Shown here: positions 17,441 to 29,740 of the stretch, one piece after another
Layout of the letters: each line of letters starts with the position of its first letter
Position numbering within the stretch: position 1 is the first letter of the stretch
NCBI GenBank assembly: GCA_965217685.1
Contig: CBDCIZ010000003.1
Span: 2,294,001 to 2,358,000 of the forward strand
Source: Aurantimonas sp965217685
GTDB taxonomy: Bacteria > Pseudomonadota > Alphaproteobacteria > Rhizobiales > Rhizobiaceae
Length of the DNA: 64,000 nucleotides
Direction of reading: 5' to 3'
Program-made: the position numbers and the translations under genes
Notes under the pieces: generated by a model
Database searches by the model: none
Told to the model about the DNA's origin: nothing
What the model saw: only the letters and a program-made list of their open reading frames with translations

Positions 17441-17662
17441 TCAATCCCTGGCGATCCGTCCGGCCGCTTCCATGCCGCGGCGGAACGAGGCCGCGGCGTC
17501 GACATAGGCCTCCTGCCGCTCGACGCTCCAGTATTTCAACAGATCGAGCGGGATTGCCTCGCCGGTCACGGCGCAGCGCACGTATGAACCGGCGCGCAGC
17601 ACCTGGAAGTCCGGCGTGTCGTAGCGAAGCCTGGCCTCGCCGGTATTGTCCATGCGGTTCAT
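17441..17662 (-). CDS. DUF2093 domain-containing protein
   Basis: This 73-residue protein matches DUF2093: ARLRYDTPDFQVLRAGSYV, CAVTGEAIPLDLLKYWSV and RQEAYVDAAAS. GAGGAC lies six bases before the ATG at 17662, which fixes the start inside a longer open frame. The function is unknown; the conserved Cys and compact size suggest a small zinc- or protein-binding fold. It is convergent with lpxK and lies about 95 bp downstream of mutL on the same strand, the usual alphaproteobacterial arrangement. Confidence 0.88.
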   Translation of the reverse strand: MNRMDNTGEARLRYDTPDFQVLRAGSYVRCAVTGEAIPLDLLKYWSVERQEAYVDAAASFRRGMEAAGRIARD

Positions 17663-17757
17663 GGGAATGTCCTCATCGAATGCTGTCGGGGGATATAGCC
17701 CGTCTGGATCGGTTTTCCCACCGGCTGCCCGAACGGCGACCGCCGGACGTGCCTTCC

Positions 17758-19734
17758 CTAGCGCCTCCCGAACATCGTCTCGATGTCGGTGAGCTTGAGC
17801 GCGATGAAGGTCGGGCGGCCGTGATTGCACTGGCCCGAGCCGGGCGTCGCCTCCATCTCGCGCAACAGCGCGTTCATCTCGTCGGGCTTCATCACCCGGC
17901 CCGACCGCACCGAGCCATGGCAGGCGATGGTGGCGGCGACGTGGTCGATCCGGGCGCGCACGCCCTCGGCCGTGCCGAATTCGGCGATCTCGTCGGCAAG
18001 ATCGCGCACCAGGCGCTGGCAGTCGATCGGACCGAGGAGTGCCGGCGTCTCGGCGACGGCAACGGCGCCCGGCCCGAAGCGCTCGAGCCCCAATCCAAGC
18101 TTGAGGAGCGTCTGAGACAATTCGCACAGCCGGTCGCAATCGTCTTCGGGAAGATCGACGATCTCCGGGATCAACAGCATCTGCGAGGCCAGAGGCCTTC
18201 CGTGGATCGCCGTCTTGAGCGCTTCGTAGACCAGCCGCTCATGGGCAGCGTGCTGGTCGACGATGACGATGCCGTCCTCGGTCTCGGCGATGATGAAGGT
18301 CTTGTGGAACTGCGCCTTCGCCGCGCCGAGCGGATGGTCGGTGACGGGCGCGGACGTCGGATCGGGGACCACGCCGTCGTTCGGCGCAAACGCCGTCGGA
18401 TCGGCCTTTGCCGCGAAACCGCCGTTCGGATCGGACGCCACGTCCGCACGCCCGGCATCATCGAAGCCGAACGGCCGAAAGGGCGATGCCGATGCCGAAT
18501 AGGCCGCTTGACGTGGTGCAGCAAAGCCATTGCCGTAGCGGTTGCCGCCAGCACCGTCGCCCCCGTCGTCGTCCGTGTAACCGCCGGGTGCGAAGCCGTC
18601 GAAGCGGCGCGGCGCGGCGGTGAGCGGCGAGGCCCCAGCCCAGCCGCCGCGTTCGCCATCGGGATCGCGAACGTCATCGCGCCCGCGTGCCATCAGTCCG
18701 TCCGCAGCCGCCGTGGAGGCGCGCAGGCCCGCCTCCGCGAAGGCCTGACGGATCGACCCGACGATCAGCCCGCGCACCAGCCCGGAATCGCGGAATCGCA
18801 CGTCGGCCTTGGCCGGATGGACGTTGACGTCGACCAGCGCCGGGTCGAGCGATAAAAACAGCACGGCGACCGGGAAACGATCCTTGGCCATCACGTCGGC
18901 ATAAGCGCCGCGCAGCGCCGACAAGAGCATCTTGTCGCGCACCGGTCGGCCGTTGACGTAGAAGAACTGCTGCAGCGCGTTGCCGCGGTGATAGGTCGGG
19001 ATGCCGGCGAAGCCGTCGAGCCGCACGTCTCCCCGATCGGCCGTGATCGGAACGGCGTTCTCGGCGAATTCGGCGCCGATGACGGCGGCGATCCGGGCCA
19101 GCGGATCGGTGCGCTCGACCGCCTCGAAGACGGTCTGCGAACGGTCCGGTCCCGAAAGCTCGAATCGCACCGCCGGAAAGGCGACGGCGACGCGCCTGAC
19201 GACGTCGGTGATCGCCGAATTCTCGGCCCGGTCGCTCTTGAGGAACTTCAGTCGCGCCGGCACCGCCTGGAAGAGGTCGCGGACCTCGATCACGGTTCCC
19301 CGCGAGAGCGCGGCAGGGCGCACCGGGCCGGGCGCGCCCCCTGCAACGACGATCTCGTGCGCCTCGTTCGACCCCCGTGCCCGCGACTTCAGCGACAGCC
19401 GCGCCACCGAGCCGATCGCCGGCAGCGCCTCGCCGCGAAAGCCCAGGGTCTCGATCGCGTCGAGCCCGCCGGAGAGCTTCGAGGTACAGTGGCGGCGCAC
19501 CGCCAGCGGCATTTCCTCCGGCGGGATGCCGCCGCCGTCGTCGGTGACGCGGATGAGGTTCTTGCCGCCGCCGGCCGTCGCGATCTCGATGCGGGTCGCG
19601 CCGGCGTCCAGCGCGTTCTCGACCAGTTCCTTGACGACGCTCGCCGGCCGCTCGACCACCTCGCCGGCGGCGATCTGGTCGGCCAGAGCGTTGGAGAGCT
19701 GGACGATGGGCCGGGCAGGCCGAGGATCGGGCAA
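17758..19734 (-). CDS. mutL: DNA mismatch repair endonuclease MutL
   Basis: This 658-residue protein couples MutS mismatch recognition to strand incision. The N-terminal GHKL ATPase has IAAGEVVERPASVVKELVEN in part, DDGGGI and TLGFRGEAL. A Gly/Asp-rich linker spans about residues 345-460. The C-terminal domain carries the endonuclease motif DQHAAHERLVYE (the DQHAx2Ex4E pattern), ACHGSVRSGRVM and CNHGRPTF. This indicates a nicking MutL, expected in bacteria lacking MutH. Length and domain order are normal. Confidence 0.96.
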   Translation of the reverse strand: MPDPRPARPIVQLSNALADQIAAGEVVERPASVVKELVENALDAGATRIEIATAGGGKNLIRVTDDGGGIPPEEMPLAVRRHCTSKLSGGLDAIETLGFRGEALPAIGSVARLSLKSRARGSNEAHEIVVAGGAPGPVRPAALSRGTVIEVRDLFQAVPARLKFLKSDRAENSAITDVVRRVAVAFPAVRFELSGPDRSQTVFEAVERTDPLARIAAVIGAEFAENAVPITADRGDVRLDGFAGIPTYHRGNALQQFFYVNGRPVRDKMLLSALRGAYADVMAKDRFPVAVLFLSLDPALVDVNVHPAKADVRFRDSGLVRGLIVGSIRQAFAEAGLRASTAAADGLMARGRDDVRDPDGERGGWAGASPLTAAPRRFDGFAPGGYTDDDGGDGAGGNRYGNGFAAPRQAAYSASASPFRPFGFDDAGRADVASDPNGGFAAKADPTAFAPNDGVVPDPTSAPVTDHPLGAAKAQFHKTFIIAETEDGIVIVDQHAAHERLVYEALKTAIHGRPLASQMLLIPEIVDLPEDDCDRLCELSQTLLKLGLGLERFGPGAVAVAETPALLGPIDCQRLVRDLADEIAEFGTAEGVRARIDHVAATIACHGSVRSGRVMKPDEMNALLREMEATPGSGQCNHGRPTFIALKLTDIETMFGRR

Positions 19735-19972
19735 GGGCGGTTCTCTCAGGCGAGGGGGGTCGCGTTCACGGCAGTCTAGCCCCGCGGCCGGGTCGGTTCA
19801 AACGGTGCGGCAGGCATCGCTGTGGAGCGGCGTGCGGGAGGCGTCGCTTCTTGGCCGATCTTGGCCGATCGACGGCATTTCTCGCCGATAACGACACCTT
19901 TGGGGATCGCAGAGCGTGCCGAGACGTTTATCTCGATCGAACGAGATATTCCGGCATCGCAAGGAGCCCGCC

Positions 19973-20359
19973 ATGGCGACGAGTGTAAAGAGCATGATGG
20001 AGACGGCCGGCTCGGCCGTGAAGAAGATCGATGTCGATGAGGCGAGACGCCTGATGGCCGAGGAAGACGCGCTGGTCGTCGACGTGCGCGAGGGGCCGGA
20101 GGTTCACGCCGGCGGCAAGGTCAAGGGCGCCCATCACGTGCCGCGTGGCACGCTGGAGTTCAAGGCCGATCCCGAGGCCACGACCCATGACGCCGCGTTT
20201 CGCACCGACCGGCCGATCGTCGTCTACTGCGCCTCGGGTGGCCGCGCGGCGCTGGCCGGCCAGACGCTGCAGCAGATGGGCTACGACAAGGTCTACAATC
20301 TCGGCGGCTTCAAGGACTGGGCCGAGGCCGGCGGCGAGACCGAGGACGTGTCCGGCTGA
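19973..20359 (+). CDS. Rhodanese-like domain protein
   Basis: This 128-residue single-domain rhodanese (sulfurtransferase fold) has VVDVREGPEVHAGGKVKGAH and the active-site loop CASGGR, with catalytic Cys86 preceded by IVVY. The C-terminal NLGGFKDWAEAGGE is typical. ATG 19973 follows AAGGAG by six bases; an in-frame ATG-less extension to 19916 is not protein-like. Such stand-alone proteins bind sulfane sulfur as a persulfide; the physiological partner is unknown. A good intrinsic terminator follows. Confidence 0.9.
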   Translation: MATSVKSMMETAGSAVKKIDVDEARRLMAEEDALVVDVREGPEVHAGGKVKGAHHVPRGTLEFKADPEATTHDAAFRTDRPIVVYCASGGRAALAGQTLQQMGYDKVYNLGGFKDWAEAGGETEDVSG

Positions 20360-20394
20360 CACGCATCGCGGACCACCTGAATTGAAGGCGCGAG

Positions 20395-20432
20395 AAAGGG
20401 CCGGCCGCGTTTGCGACCGGCCCTTTGTTTTT
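20395..20432 (+). terminator. Intrinsic terminator after the rhodanese gene
   Basis: Arms aaagggccggccgc (20395-20408) and gcgaccggcccttt (20413-20426) pair with one mismatch around a four-base loop, followed by a T-rich run (gtttttt with one G). The glgX stop lies 31 bp further on the opposite strand, so it may also act on that transcript. Confidence 0.8.
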
Positions 20433-20462
20433 CCGAGCGGCGCACGCGCTGTCGGCCAACCG

Positions 20463-22514
20463 TCAGTCGCGCTCTTCGAGCATGACGAAGACCGAACGGG
20501 CCTTCACCACGACGCCGTCCTGGTGGTCGACGGTGCGCGGTTCGAGCTGCGGCCAGTCGGACTGGATGTAGAGGACGAAATGGTGCCCATCGCGCGGGTC
20601 GGGGAGCGTCACCTCGGCGTCGTCATGGGCACCGTTCACGTAGATCACGGCACGTTCTCCCTCGTCCTCGCCCTCCTGCCGCGGGGCGTAGACCGACATG
20701 CCGAGGAAGCGGCGGGACGCATCCGAAAAATCCTCGTCGGACATCACCGATCCGTCCTCGCGCAGCCATTCGACGTCGGGAACGTCGCCGCCCTCCACCG
20801 TGTCGCCGGTCAGGAACTTGTCCGCCGAGAGCGCCGGATGTTCGCGACGAAGCTTGGCGAGCTTGCCGGTGAAGTCGATCAGCACGTCGTCGGTATTGTC
20901 CCAGTCGAGCCAGACAATCTCGTTGTCCTGGGCGTAGCCGTTGTTGTTGCCGCCCTGGGTGCGGCCGAACTCGTCGCCGGCGACGATCATCGGAGTGCCG
21001 CGCGAGACGAGCAGGGTCGCCAGCATGGCGCGGATGTCCCTGCCGCGGGCGTCGATCACCTCCGGGTCGTCCGTTTCGCCTTCGACGCCGTTGTTCCAGG
21101 AGTGGTTGTCGTTGTGGCCGTCGCGATTGTCCTCGCCGTTGGCCTCGTTGTGCTTTTCCTCGTACATGGCGATATCGGCGAGGGTGAAGCCGTCATGGGC
21201 CGCGATGAAGTTGACACCGACGGAGGGCAAGCGGCCGTCATGGTTGTAGAGGTCGGCCGAGCCGGCCATCCGGGTGGCCAGCGCCCCGATCATGCCGTCC
21301 TCGCCCTGCCAGAACTTGCGGACGTCGTCGCGGAACTTGTCCTGCCATTCGAACCAGGGTTTCGGAAAGTTGCCGACCTGATAGCCGCCGGGGCCGACGT
21401 CCCAGGGCTCGCCCACATGGATGCGATCCTTCAGGACGTCGTCCTTTTCGATCATCTTGAAGAACGGCGCATCGTGCGAGAAGCCGTCGGGCAGGCGGCC
21501 GAGCACCGTGCCGAGATCGTAGCGGAAGCCGTCGATGCCGGTCGCTTGCACCCAGGTGCGACAGACGTCGATGAACATTTTAGCCACCGGCTCCTTGTGG
21601 GTCGCCATGGTGTTGCCGGTGCCCGTGTCGTTCAGCATGAACTGCGGCTCGCCCTCGGGGTGGCGATAGTAAAGCAGGTTGTCGAGGCCGCGATAGCAGA
21701 TCGTCGGACCTTCCTCCGAACCCTCGCCCGAATGGTTGAAGACAACGTCGAGCAGAACGCGGATGCCACGCTGGTGCAACGCGTCGACCGTCGCGCGGAT
21801 CTCGGCGAATCCGCCGGGCGCCAGGCGCGGGTCGGGCGCCATGTGGGTGATCGGGTTGTAGCCCCACGCATTGGTCAGGTTGAGGGACATGAGATGGCCC
21901 TCGTCGATCCAGGCCGCGAGCGGCATCAGCTCGACGGTCTCGACGCCGACCTTCTCCAGATGGTCGAGAAAGAACGGCTCGCGCAGGGCCGCGACGTGTC
22001 CGCGGATCTCCATCGGAACGTCGGGATTGCGCTGCGAGAAGGCGCGCACCAGGAGTTCGTAGGTGAATCCCGGCGGGCCGAAGGGCATGGGCCTGGCGTC
22101 GAGGTCGAGGTCGTGGACGATGCAGCGCGGCATGAAAGCCGCCGAATCGAGCTGGCGCTCGGGCGGCGCGGTCAGCGCCGGACGGTAGGTGAAGGGCCGG
22201 TCGAGCGCGGTCGCATAAGGGTCGACGAGAAATTTGGAGAAGTCGAAGCGATGGCCCTCTTCGGGCTTCCAGGGCCCCTCGGCGCGGTAGCCGTAGCGGG
22301 CGCCGGCGGCAAGGCCCGGCACGAAGCCGTAACGCACGCCGCCGTCGCGTCCGGGCAGCGTCAGGCGATCGGTTTCCTTGGTGCCGTTCTCGTCGAACAG
22401 GCACAGGACGATGTCGTCGGCATTTTCCGAATAGATGGCGAAATCGACGCCGTCTTCGGCGGTCGTGGCGCCCAGTTGCGGCGCGCCACGTTCGTCGGTG
22501 ATGGTGTTGCTCAT
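20463..22514 (-). CDS. glgX: Glycogen debranching enzyme GlgX
   Basis: This 683-residue GH13 isoamylase-type enzyme hydrolyses alpha-1,6 branches, mainly in phosphorylase-limit glycogen. A CBM48-like N-terminal domain (GVDFAIYSENADDIVLCLFDE) precedes the barrel, which has DVVFNHSGEG, GFRYDLGTVLGR with the nucleophile Asp, GEPWDVGPGGYQVGNFP with the acid/base Glu, and AAHDGFTLADIAMYEEKHNE. ATG 22514 is chosen because family sequences begin at SNTITDERGAPQLGAT-like residues and the upstream extension in the same frame is Arg/Pro-rich. It is the last gene of the cluster, 64 bp after pgm. Confidence 0.95.
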   Translation of the reverse strand: MSNTITDERGAPQLGATTAEDGVDFAIYSENADDIVLCLFDENGTKETDRLTLPGRDGGVRYGFVPGLAAGARYGYRAEGPWKPEEGHRFDFSKFLVDPYATALDRPFTYRPALTAPPERQLDSAAFMPRCIVHDLDLDARPMPFGPPGFTYELLVRAFSQRNPDVPMEIRGHVAALREPFFLDHLEKVGVETVELMPLAAWIDEGHLMSLNLTNAWGYNPITHMAPDPRLAPGGFAEIRATVDALHQRGIRVLLDVVFNHSGEGSEEGPTICYRGLDNLLYYRHPEGEPQFMLNDTGTGNTMATHKEPVAKMFIDVCRTWVQATGIDGFRYDLGTVLGRLPDGFSHDAPFFKMIEKDDVLKDRIHVGEPWDVGPGGYQVGNFPKPWFEWQDKFRDDVRKFWQGEDGMIGALATRMAGSADLYNHDGRLPSVGVNFIAAHDGFTLADIAMYEEKHNEANGEDNRDGHNDNHSWNNGVEGETDDPEVIDARGRDIRAMLATLLVSRGTPMIVAGDEFGRTQGGNNNGYAQDNEIVWLDWDNTDDVLIDFTGKLAKLRREHPALSADKFLTGDTVEGGDVPDVEWLREDGSVMSDEDFSDASRRFLGMSVYAPRQEGEDEGERAVIYVNGAHDDAEVTLPDPRDGHHFVLYIQSDWPQLEPRTVDHQDGVVVKARSVFVMLEERD

Positions 22515-22578
22515 GGCAGCTCGTTTGTCGGGGGGAGGGAACGATGAGTTGCCGGGCTTGGGAGGGCCGGAAACTCGA

Positions 22579-24207
22579 TCAGGTGACGACGTCCGGCGCT
22601 GTGCGCCCGGTGCGTTTCTTGATCTCACCGATAACCTCGGCCGTATCGATGAGTTCCTTCAGGGCCGCCTCGGGCGCTTGACCGTGCTTGCCGGCGTTGC
22701 TCTCGTAGCGTTCGATGTAGACGCGCAAGGTCGCGCCCTTGGTGCCGGTGCCGGACAGGCGATAGACGATACGCGCGCCGCCGGAAAACAGGATTCGGAC
22801 GCCCTGATTGGTCGAGACCGAGCCGTCGATCGGGTCCTTGTAGGAAAAATCGTCGGCCTCCGAGACGACGAGCGTGCCGAAGCGCTGGCCGGCCATCGAG
22901 GCGAGGCGGTCGTGCAGCGACGACATGAGACCCTCGGCCTTTTTCTTGTCGACCTCTTCGTAGTCGTGGCGCTGGTAGTAGGTGCGGCCGAATTCCGACC
23001 AATGGTCCTCGACAATGGCCTTTACGCTCTCGCGGCGCTCGGCGAGGATGTTCAGCCAGAGGAGCACGGCCCAGACCCCGTCCTTCTCGCGCACGTGGTC
23101 CGAGCCCGTGCCGGCGCTCTCTTCGCCGCAGATGGTGACCTTGCCGGCGTCGAGCAGGTTGCCGAAGAACTTCCAGCCGGTCGGCGTCTCGTACAGGCCG
23201 ATCTTCAGCTTGGCGGCGACCCGGTCGGCGGCCTGGCTGGTCGGCATGGAACGGGCGATCCCGGCGATGCCCGAGCGATAGGCCGGCGCCAGATGGGCGT
23301 TGGCGGCAAGGATCGCCAGCGAGTCCGACGGCGACACGACGATGCCCTTGCCGACGATCAGGTTGCGATCGCCGTCGCCGTCGGAGGCGGCGCCGAAATC
23401 CGGGCCGTCCGCAGCCATCAGGTGGTCGATGAGCTCCTTCGCATGCACGGCGTTCGGATCGGGATGGCCGCCGCCGAAATCCTCCAGCGGCACGCCATTG
23501 ACGACGGTGCCTTTCGGCGCACCCAGGCGGTTCTCCAGGATTTCGGTCGCGTAGGGGCCGGTGACCGCGTGCATGGCGTCGAAGCGCAGCGTGAAGCCCG
23601 ACGCGATGAGGTCGCGGATCTTCGCGAAATCGAACAGCTCCTCCATCAAGGCCGCGTAGTCGGCGACCGGGTCGACCACTTCGACCACCATGTCGCCCAG
23701 CTTCGTCTCGCCGAGTTTGGAAAGGTCCGGCGCGGTTTCGGTCCAGACCCGGGTGCGGGTCATCGCCTTTGCCTTCTCGTAGATCCGGGTGGTGATCGTC
23801 TCCGGCGCCGGGCCGCCGTTGGAAATGTTGTACTTGATGCCGAAATCGCCTTTCGGCCCGCCGGGATTGTGGCTTGCCGACAGGATGATGCCGCCCGCCG
23901 CCTTGCGCTTGCGGATGAGGTTGGAGGCCGCCGGCGTCGACAGGATGCCGCCCTGGCCGACGATCACCCGTGCGTAGCCGTTGGCCGCGGCCATGCGGAT
24001 CGCGATCTTGACGACGTCGCGATTGTAGAAGCGCCCGTCGCCGCCGATGACGAGGCTCTCGCCGTCGCCGGTCGCCACCGCATCGAAGATCGCCTGGATG
24101 AAGTTCGCCGCATAGTTCTGCTGCTGGAAGTGCGGCACGGTCTTGCGAAGGCCGGAGGTGCCGGGCTTCTGGTCGTCGAAGGGCGTGGTGGCGATCGTTT
24201 CGATCAT
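22579..24207 (-). CDS. pgm: Phosphoglucomutase (alpha-D-glucose-phosphate specific)
   Basis: This 542-residue enzyme interconverts glucose-1-phosphate and glucose-6-phosphate, joining glycogen metabolism to central carbon flow. The phosphoserine loop is LSASHNPGG, the Mg2+ loop SDGDGDRN, the sugar-specificity loop GEESAGTGSDH and the C-terminal phosphate-binding region RLSGTGTKGATLRVY. Length and motifs match the eukaryote-like PGM1 class common in alphaproteobacterial glg clusters. It begins 6 bp after the glgA stop. Confidence 0.95.
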   Translation of the reverse strand: MIETIATTPFDDQKPGTSGLRKTVPHFQQQNYAANFIQAIFDAVATGDGESLVIGGDGRFYNRDVVKIAIRMAAANGYARVIVGQGGILSTPAASNLIRKRKAAGGIILSASHNPGGPKGDFGIKYNISNGGPAPETITTRIYEKAKAMTRTRVWTETAPDLSKLGETKLGDMVVEVVDPVADYAALMEELFDFAKIRDLIASGFTLRFDAMHAVTGPYATEILENRLGAPKGTVVNGVPLEDFGGGHPDPNAVHAKELIDHLMAADGPDFGAASDGDGDRNLIVGKGIVVSPSDSLAILAANAHLAPAYRSGIAGIARSMPTSQAADRVAAKLKIGLYETPTGWKFFGNLLDAGKVTICGEESAGTGSDHVREKDGVWAVLLWLNILAERRESVKAIVEDHWSEFGRTYYQRHDYEEVDKKKAEGLMSSLHDRLASMAGQRFGTLVVSEADDFSYKDPIDGSVSTNQGVRILFSGGARIVYRLSGTGTKGATLRVYIERYESNAGKHGQAPEAALKELIDTAEVIGEIKKRTGRTAPDVVT

Positions 24208-24213
24208 GGTCGT

Positions 24214-25656
24214 CTACTCTTTCGTCAGCTCGCGATAGAGATCGGCGTAGAGCCCGGCGCTGGCGCGCCAGGAGACGTCGGTCTTCATCGCCGCCGCCTG
24301 CATGGCGGACCAGATGGGCTTGTCGTCGTAAAGCCTGAGGGTGCGGTCGACGGCCGTCAGCAGCGCGTCGAGATTGGGGTCGTCGAAGATCACGCCGGTG
24401 GCGCAGCCGGCGCTGGTCGCGGCATAATTGGCGTCGACGACCGTGTCGGCGAGGCCGCCGACCCTGGCGACGATCGGAATGCAACCGTAGCGCAGGCCGT
24501 AAAGCTGGGTCAGGCCGCAAGGCTCGAAGCGCGACGGGATCAGGATCGCGTCGGCGCCGGCCTGCACGCGATGCGACAACACCTCGTCATAGCCGATGCG
24601 CACGCCGATCCTGTCGGGGTGGCGCGCATGGGCGGCCTGGAACTGCCCCTCGATCATCGGGTCGCCCGAACCGACGACGACCAGCCGGACGCCGCGCTCG
24701 ACCAGCGCGTCGCAGGCGTCGGCGACGATGTCGAGACCCTTTTGCCAGGTGAGGCGGCTGACGACGGCGAGGATCGGTGTGTCCTCGCGGCGCAGCCCGA
24801 ATTCGCCCTCGATCGCGCGCTTGTTGTGGACGCGGGCCTTGGGGGCACGCACGGAATAGGGCTTGGCGAGCGCCTTGTCGGTCTGCGGGTTCCACACGTC
24901 GGTATCGATGCCGTTGACGATTCCGACGAGCCGGTCGCCGCGTCCGCGCAAAAGACCGTCGAGACCCATGCCGCCGGTGGCGGTGAGGATCTCCTCGCCA
25001 TAGGTCGGGCTGACCGTGGTGACGACGTCGGCGGCATGGAGGCCGCCCTTCAGATAGCCGACATTGCCGTAATATTCGACGCCCTCGATCGACCAGGTCG
25101 CGGCCGGCAGGCCGAGTTGCGAGAAGATCGTGTGGGGATAATTACCCTGGAAGGCGAGGTTGTGGATCGTCACCACGGTTTTCGGCGCGGGCTTGTTGGA
25201 GACCGCGAGGTACACCGGCGCCAGCGCCGCCTGCCAGTCGTGGGCGTGCAGGATATCGGGCCTGTAGCCCTTGATCGCGCCCTGCGCGATCGCCGCGCCG
25301 ACCTTGGCGAGGGCGGCGAAGCGGGCCCAGTTGTCCGCATGGTCGTAGCCGGCCGGCGTCAAGTACGGCCCGCCGGAGCGTTCGTAGAGATGCGGCGCGT
25401 CGAGCACCAGAAGATCGAGCCCGCCGATCCTGGTGGCGAGCACCGAGGCCGGCCCCCCGAACAGCGCCTTGAACCTGGCGACGTTCCGGGTCTCGCCAAG
25501 CTGTCGCATGACATCCGGATAGCCGGGCAACAGCGTGCGCACCGCGACGTCGTGCTCGGCCAGAGCGAGCGGCAACGCGCCGGCGACGTCGGCGAGCCCG
25601 CCGGTTTTGATCAGCGGAAACACCTCGGAGGCGACGGACAGGACGCTGATCGTCAT
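24214..25656 (-). CDS. glgA: Glycogen synthase GlgA
   Basis: This 480-residue GT5 enzyme extends alpha-1,4-glucan from ADP-glucose. The ADP-glucose-binding KTGGLADV motif is at residues 17-24. VVTIHNLAFQGNYP and the C-terminal IPSRFEPCGLTQLYGLRYG (catalytic Glu region) are typical. Length is standard. It lies between glgC, 52 bp upstream, and pgm, 6 bp downstream, so ADP-glucose supply and use are co-transcribed. Confidence 0.96.
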   Translation of the reverse strand: MTISVLSVASEVFPLIKTGGLADVAGALPLALAEHDVAVRTLLPGYPDVMRQLGETRNVARFKALFGGPASVLATRIGGLDLLVLDAPHLYERSGGPYLTPAGYDHADNWARFAALAKVGAAIAQGAIKGYRPDILHAHDWQAALAPVYLAVSNKPAPKTVVTIHNLAFQGNYPHTIFSQLGLPAATWSIEGVEYYGNVGYLKGGLHAADVVTTVSPTYGEEILTATGGMGLDGLLRGRGDRLVGIVNGIDTDVWNPQTDKALAKPYSVRAPKARVHNKRAIEGEFGLRREDTPILAVVSRLTWQKGLDIVADACDALVERGVRLVVVGSGDPMIEGQFQAAHARHPDRIGVRIGYDEVLSHRVQAGADAILIPSRFEPCGLTQLYGLRYGCIPIVARVGGLADTVVDANYAATSAGCATGVIFDDPNLDALLTAVDRTLRLYDDKPIWSAMQAAAMKTDVSWRASAGLYADLYRELTKE

Positions 25657-25708
25657 CTGCGAAGGGGTCCTTCCCGTCGGCTCGCCGCCGTCTTTGGAGC
25701 AACCCGCA

Positions 25709-26980
25709 TCAGTAGCTGAGCTTGTCGATCATCGTCTTGGTGACGAGGCAGATGCCGCTGTCGGTGCGCCGGAAGCGCTGCGCGTCGAGCTCCGGATCCT
25801 CGCCGATGACGAGACCGTCCGGAATGTGGACGCCGCGGTCGAGCACCGCCTTGGTGATGCGGGCGTGGCGCCCGATCTGGCAGTGCGGCAGGACGACGGC
25901 CTGCTCGAGCCGCGAATAGGATCGCAGTCGCGAGCCGGTGAACAGCAGCGAACGGTTGAGATAGGCGCCCGAGATGATGCAGTCGCCCGAGACCAGCGAG
26001 GAGACCGCCATGCCGCGCCGTCCCTCCTCGTCATGGACGAACTTCGCCGGGGGGTTGATCTCGGCATAGGTCCAGATCGGCCAGTCGCGGTCGTAGATGT
26101 CGAGGGGAGGGATGAGGTCGGTGAGGTCGATATTGGCCTGCCAGTAGGCGTCGACCGTACCAACGTCGCGCCAGTAGGCCTCGGTGTCCGGTTCGTTGGC
26201 CGAACGCACGACCGAGCGGTTGAAGCGATGGGCGACGGCGGTGCCGTGCTTGACGATATGCGGGATGATGTCCTTGCCGAAATCGCGGTCGGATTGCGGA
26301 TCGGCGGCATCGCGCCGAAGCTGGTCCATCAGGAACTTCGTTTCGAAGACGTAGATGCCCATGGACGCGAGCGCCGTGTCCGGCCGGCCGGGGATCGCCG
26401 GCGGATCCTTGGGCTTTTCGACGAAGGCGGTGATCTTGTAGTCCTCGTCCACATGCATGACGCCGAAACCGACCGCCTCCATGCGCGGGACTTCCAGGCA
26501 GCCGACGGTCACGTCGGCGCCCGAGTCCACATGCTGCTGGAGCATGATCTCGTAGTCCATCTTGTAGATGTGATCGCCGGCCAGGATGACGATGTAGCGC
26601 GGCGCGTAGTCCTCGATGATGTCGATGTTCTGGTAGACCGCGTCGGCGGTGCCGGCATACCACTGGTCCTCGGAGACGCGCTGCGAGGCCGGCAATATGT
26701 CGAAGCTCTCGTTGCGGCCCGGACGAAGGAAGTTCCAGCCGTGCTGAAGGTGGCGGATCAGGCTGTGCGCCTTGTACTGGGTGGCGACGCCGATGCGGCG
26801 GATGCCGGAATTGATAGCGTTCGACAGGGCGAAGTCGATGATGCGCGTCTTGCCGCCGAAATAGACCGCCGGCTTGGCGCGCGTGTCGGTCATTTCCATG
26901 AGGCGGCTGCCACGGCCGCCGGCCAGAACGTAAGCCATGGTGTCGCGGGCGAGCGGTCCCGCACGTCGTTGCTCGGGCAT
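25709..26980 (-). CDS. glgC: Glucose-1-phosphate adenylyltransferase GlgC
   Basis: This 423-residue enzyme makes ADP-glucose from glucose-1-phosphate and ATP, the committed step of glycogen synthesis. The nucleotide-binding start AYVLAGGRGSRL, YFGGKTRIIDFALSNAINSG in part, GTADAVYQNI and VILAGDHIYKMDY are diagnostic, and the C-terminal part is a left-handed beta-helix. A near-perfect GGGAGGAA lies six bases before ATG 26980, which fixes the start; a longer in-frame extension to 27178 is not protein-like. It is probably allosterically activated by fructose-6-phosphate or pyruvate, as in related bacteria; that is family knowledge, not visible here. Confidence 0.96.
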   Translation of the reverse strand: MPEQRRAGPLARDTMAYVLAGGRGSRLMEMTDTRAKPAVYFGGKTRIIDFALSNAINSGIRRIGVATQYKAHSLIRHLQHGWNFLRPGRNESFDILPASQRVSEDQWYAGTADAVYQNIDIIEDYAPRYIVILAGDHIYKMDYEIMLQQHVDSGADVTVGCLEVPRMEAVGFGVMHVDEDYKITAFVEKPKDPPAIPGRPDTALASMGIYVFETKFLMDQLRRDAADPQSDRDFGKDIIPHIVKHGTAVAHRFNRSVVRSANEPDTEAYWRDVGTVDAYWQANIDLTDLIPPLDIYDRDWPIWTYAEINPPAKFVHDEEGRRGMAVSSLVSGDCIISGAYLNRSLLFTGSRLRSYSRLEQAVVLPHCQIGRHARITKAVLDRGVHIPDGLVIGEDPELDAQRFRRTDSGICLVTKTMIDKLSY

Positions 26981-27240
26981 TGAACATTCCTCCCACTCTT
27001 CCCCGAAGACGCCGAAGTCTCGGCCGTCCCGGAATCGCCGAACCGGTGCGGCGGGCTTCTGAACGGCCCCGCTCCCGGTGGCAGAGAACACGAATTGGCC
27101 TCGACGACGCAAGCAGTCATTGCGAAACCCAATGGATTTGACGTCGGTCGACCGGGTTTTGCGATGGAAGGCCGGCAACGCCCTTCAAAGCGCTGCTCGT
27201 CGCGGAGGCCGGCATCCGCCTGGTTCGTCCCGTCAGGCCG

Positions 27241-29739
<2,499 letters not shown>

Positions 29740-29740
29740 G

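Noticed and set aside
22435..25719. 1094-codon open frame on the plus strand opposite pgm and glgA
   Set aside because: Antisense to two enzymes with full motif sets; composition is Gly/Arg/Asp/Val-rich and mirrors their codon pattern.
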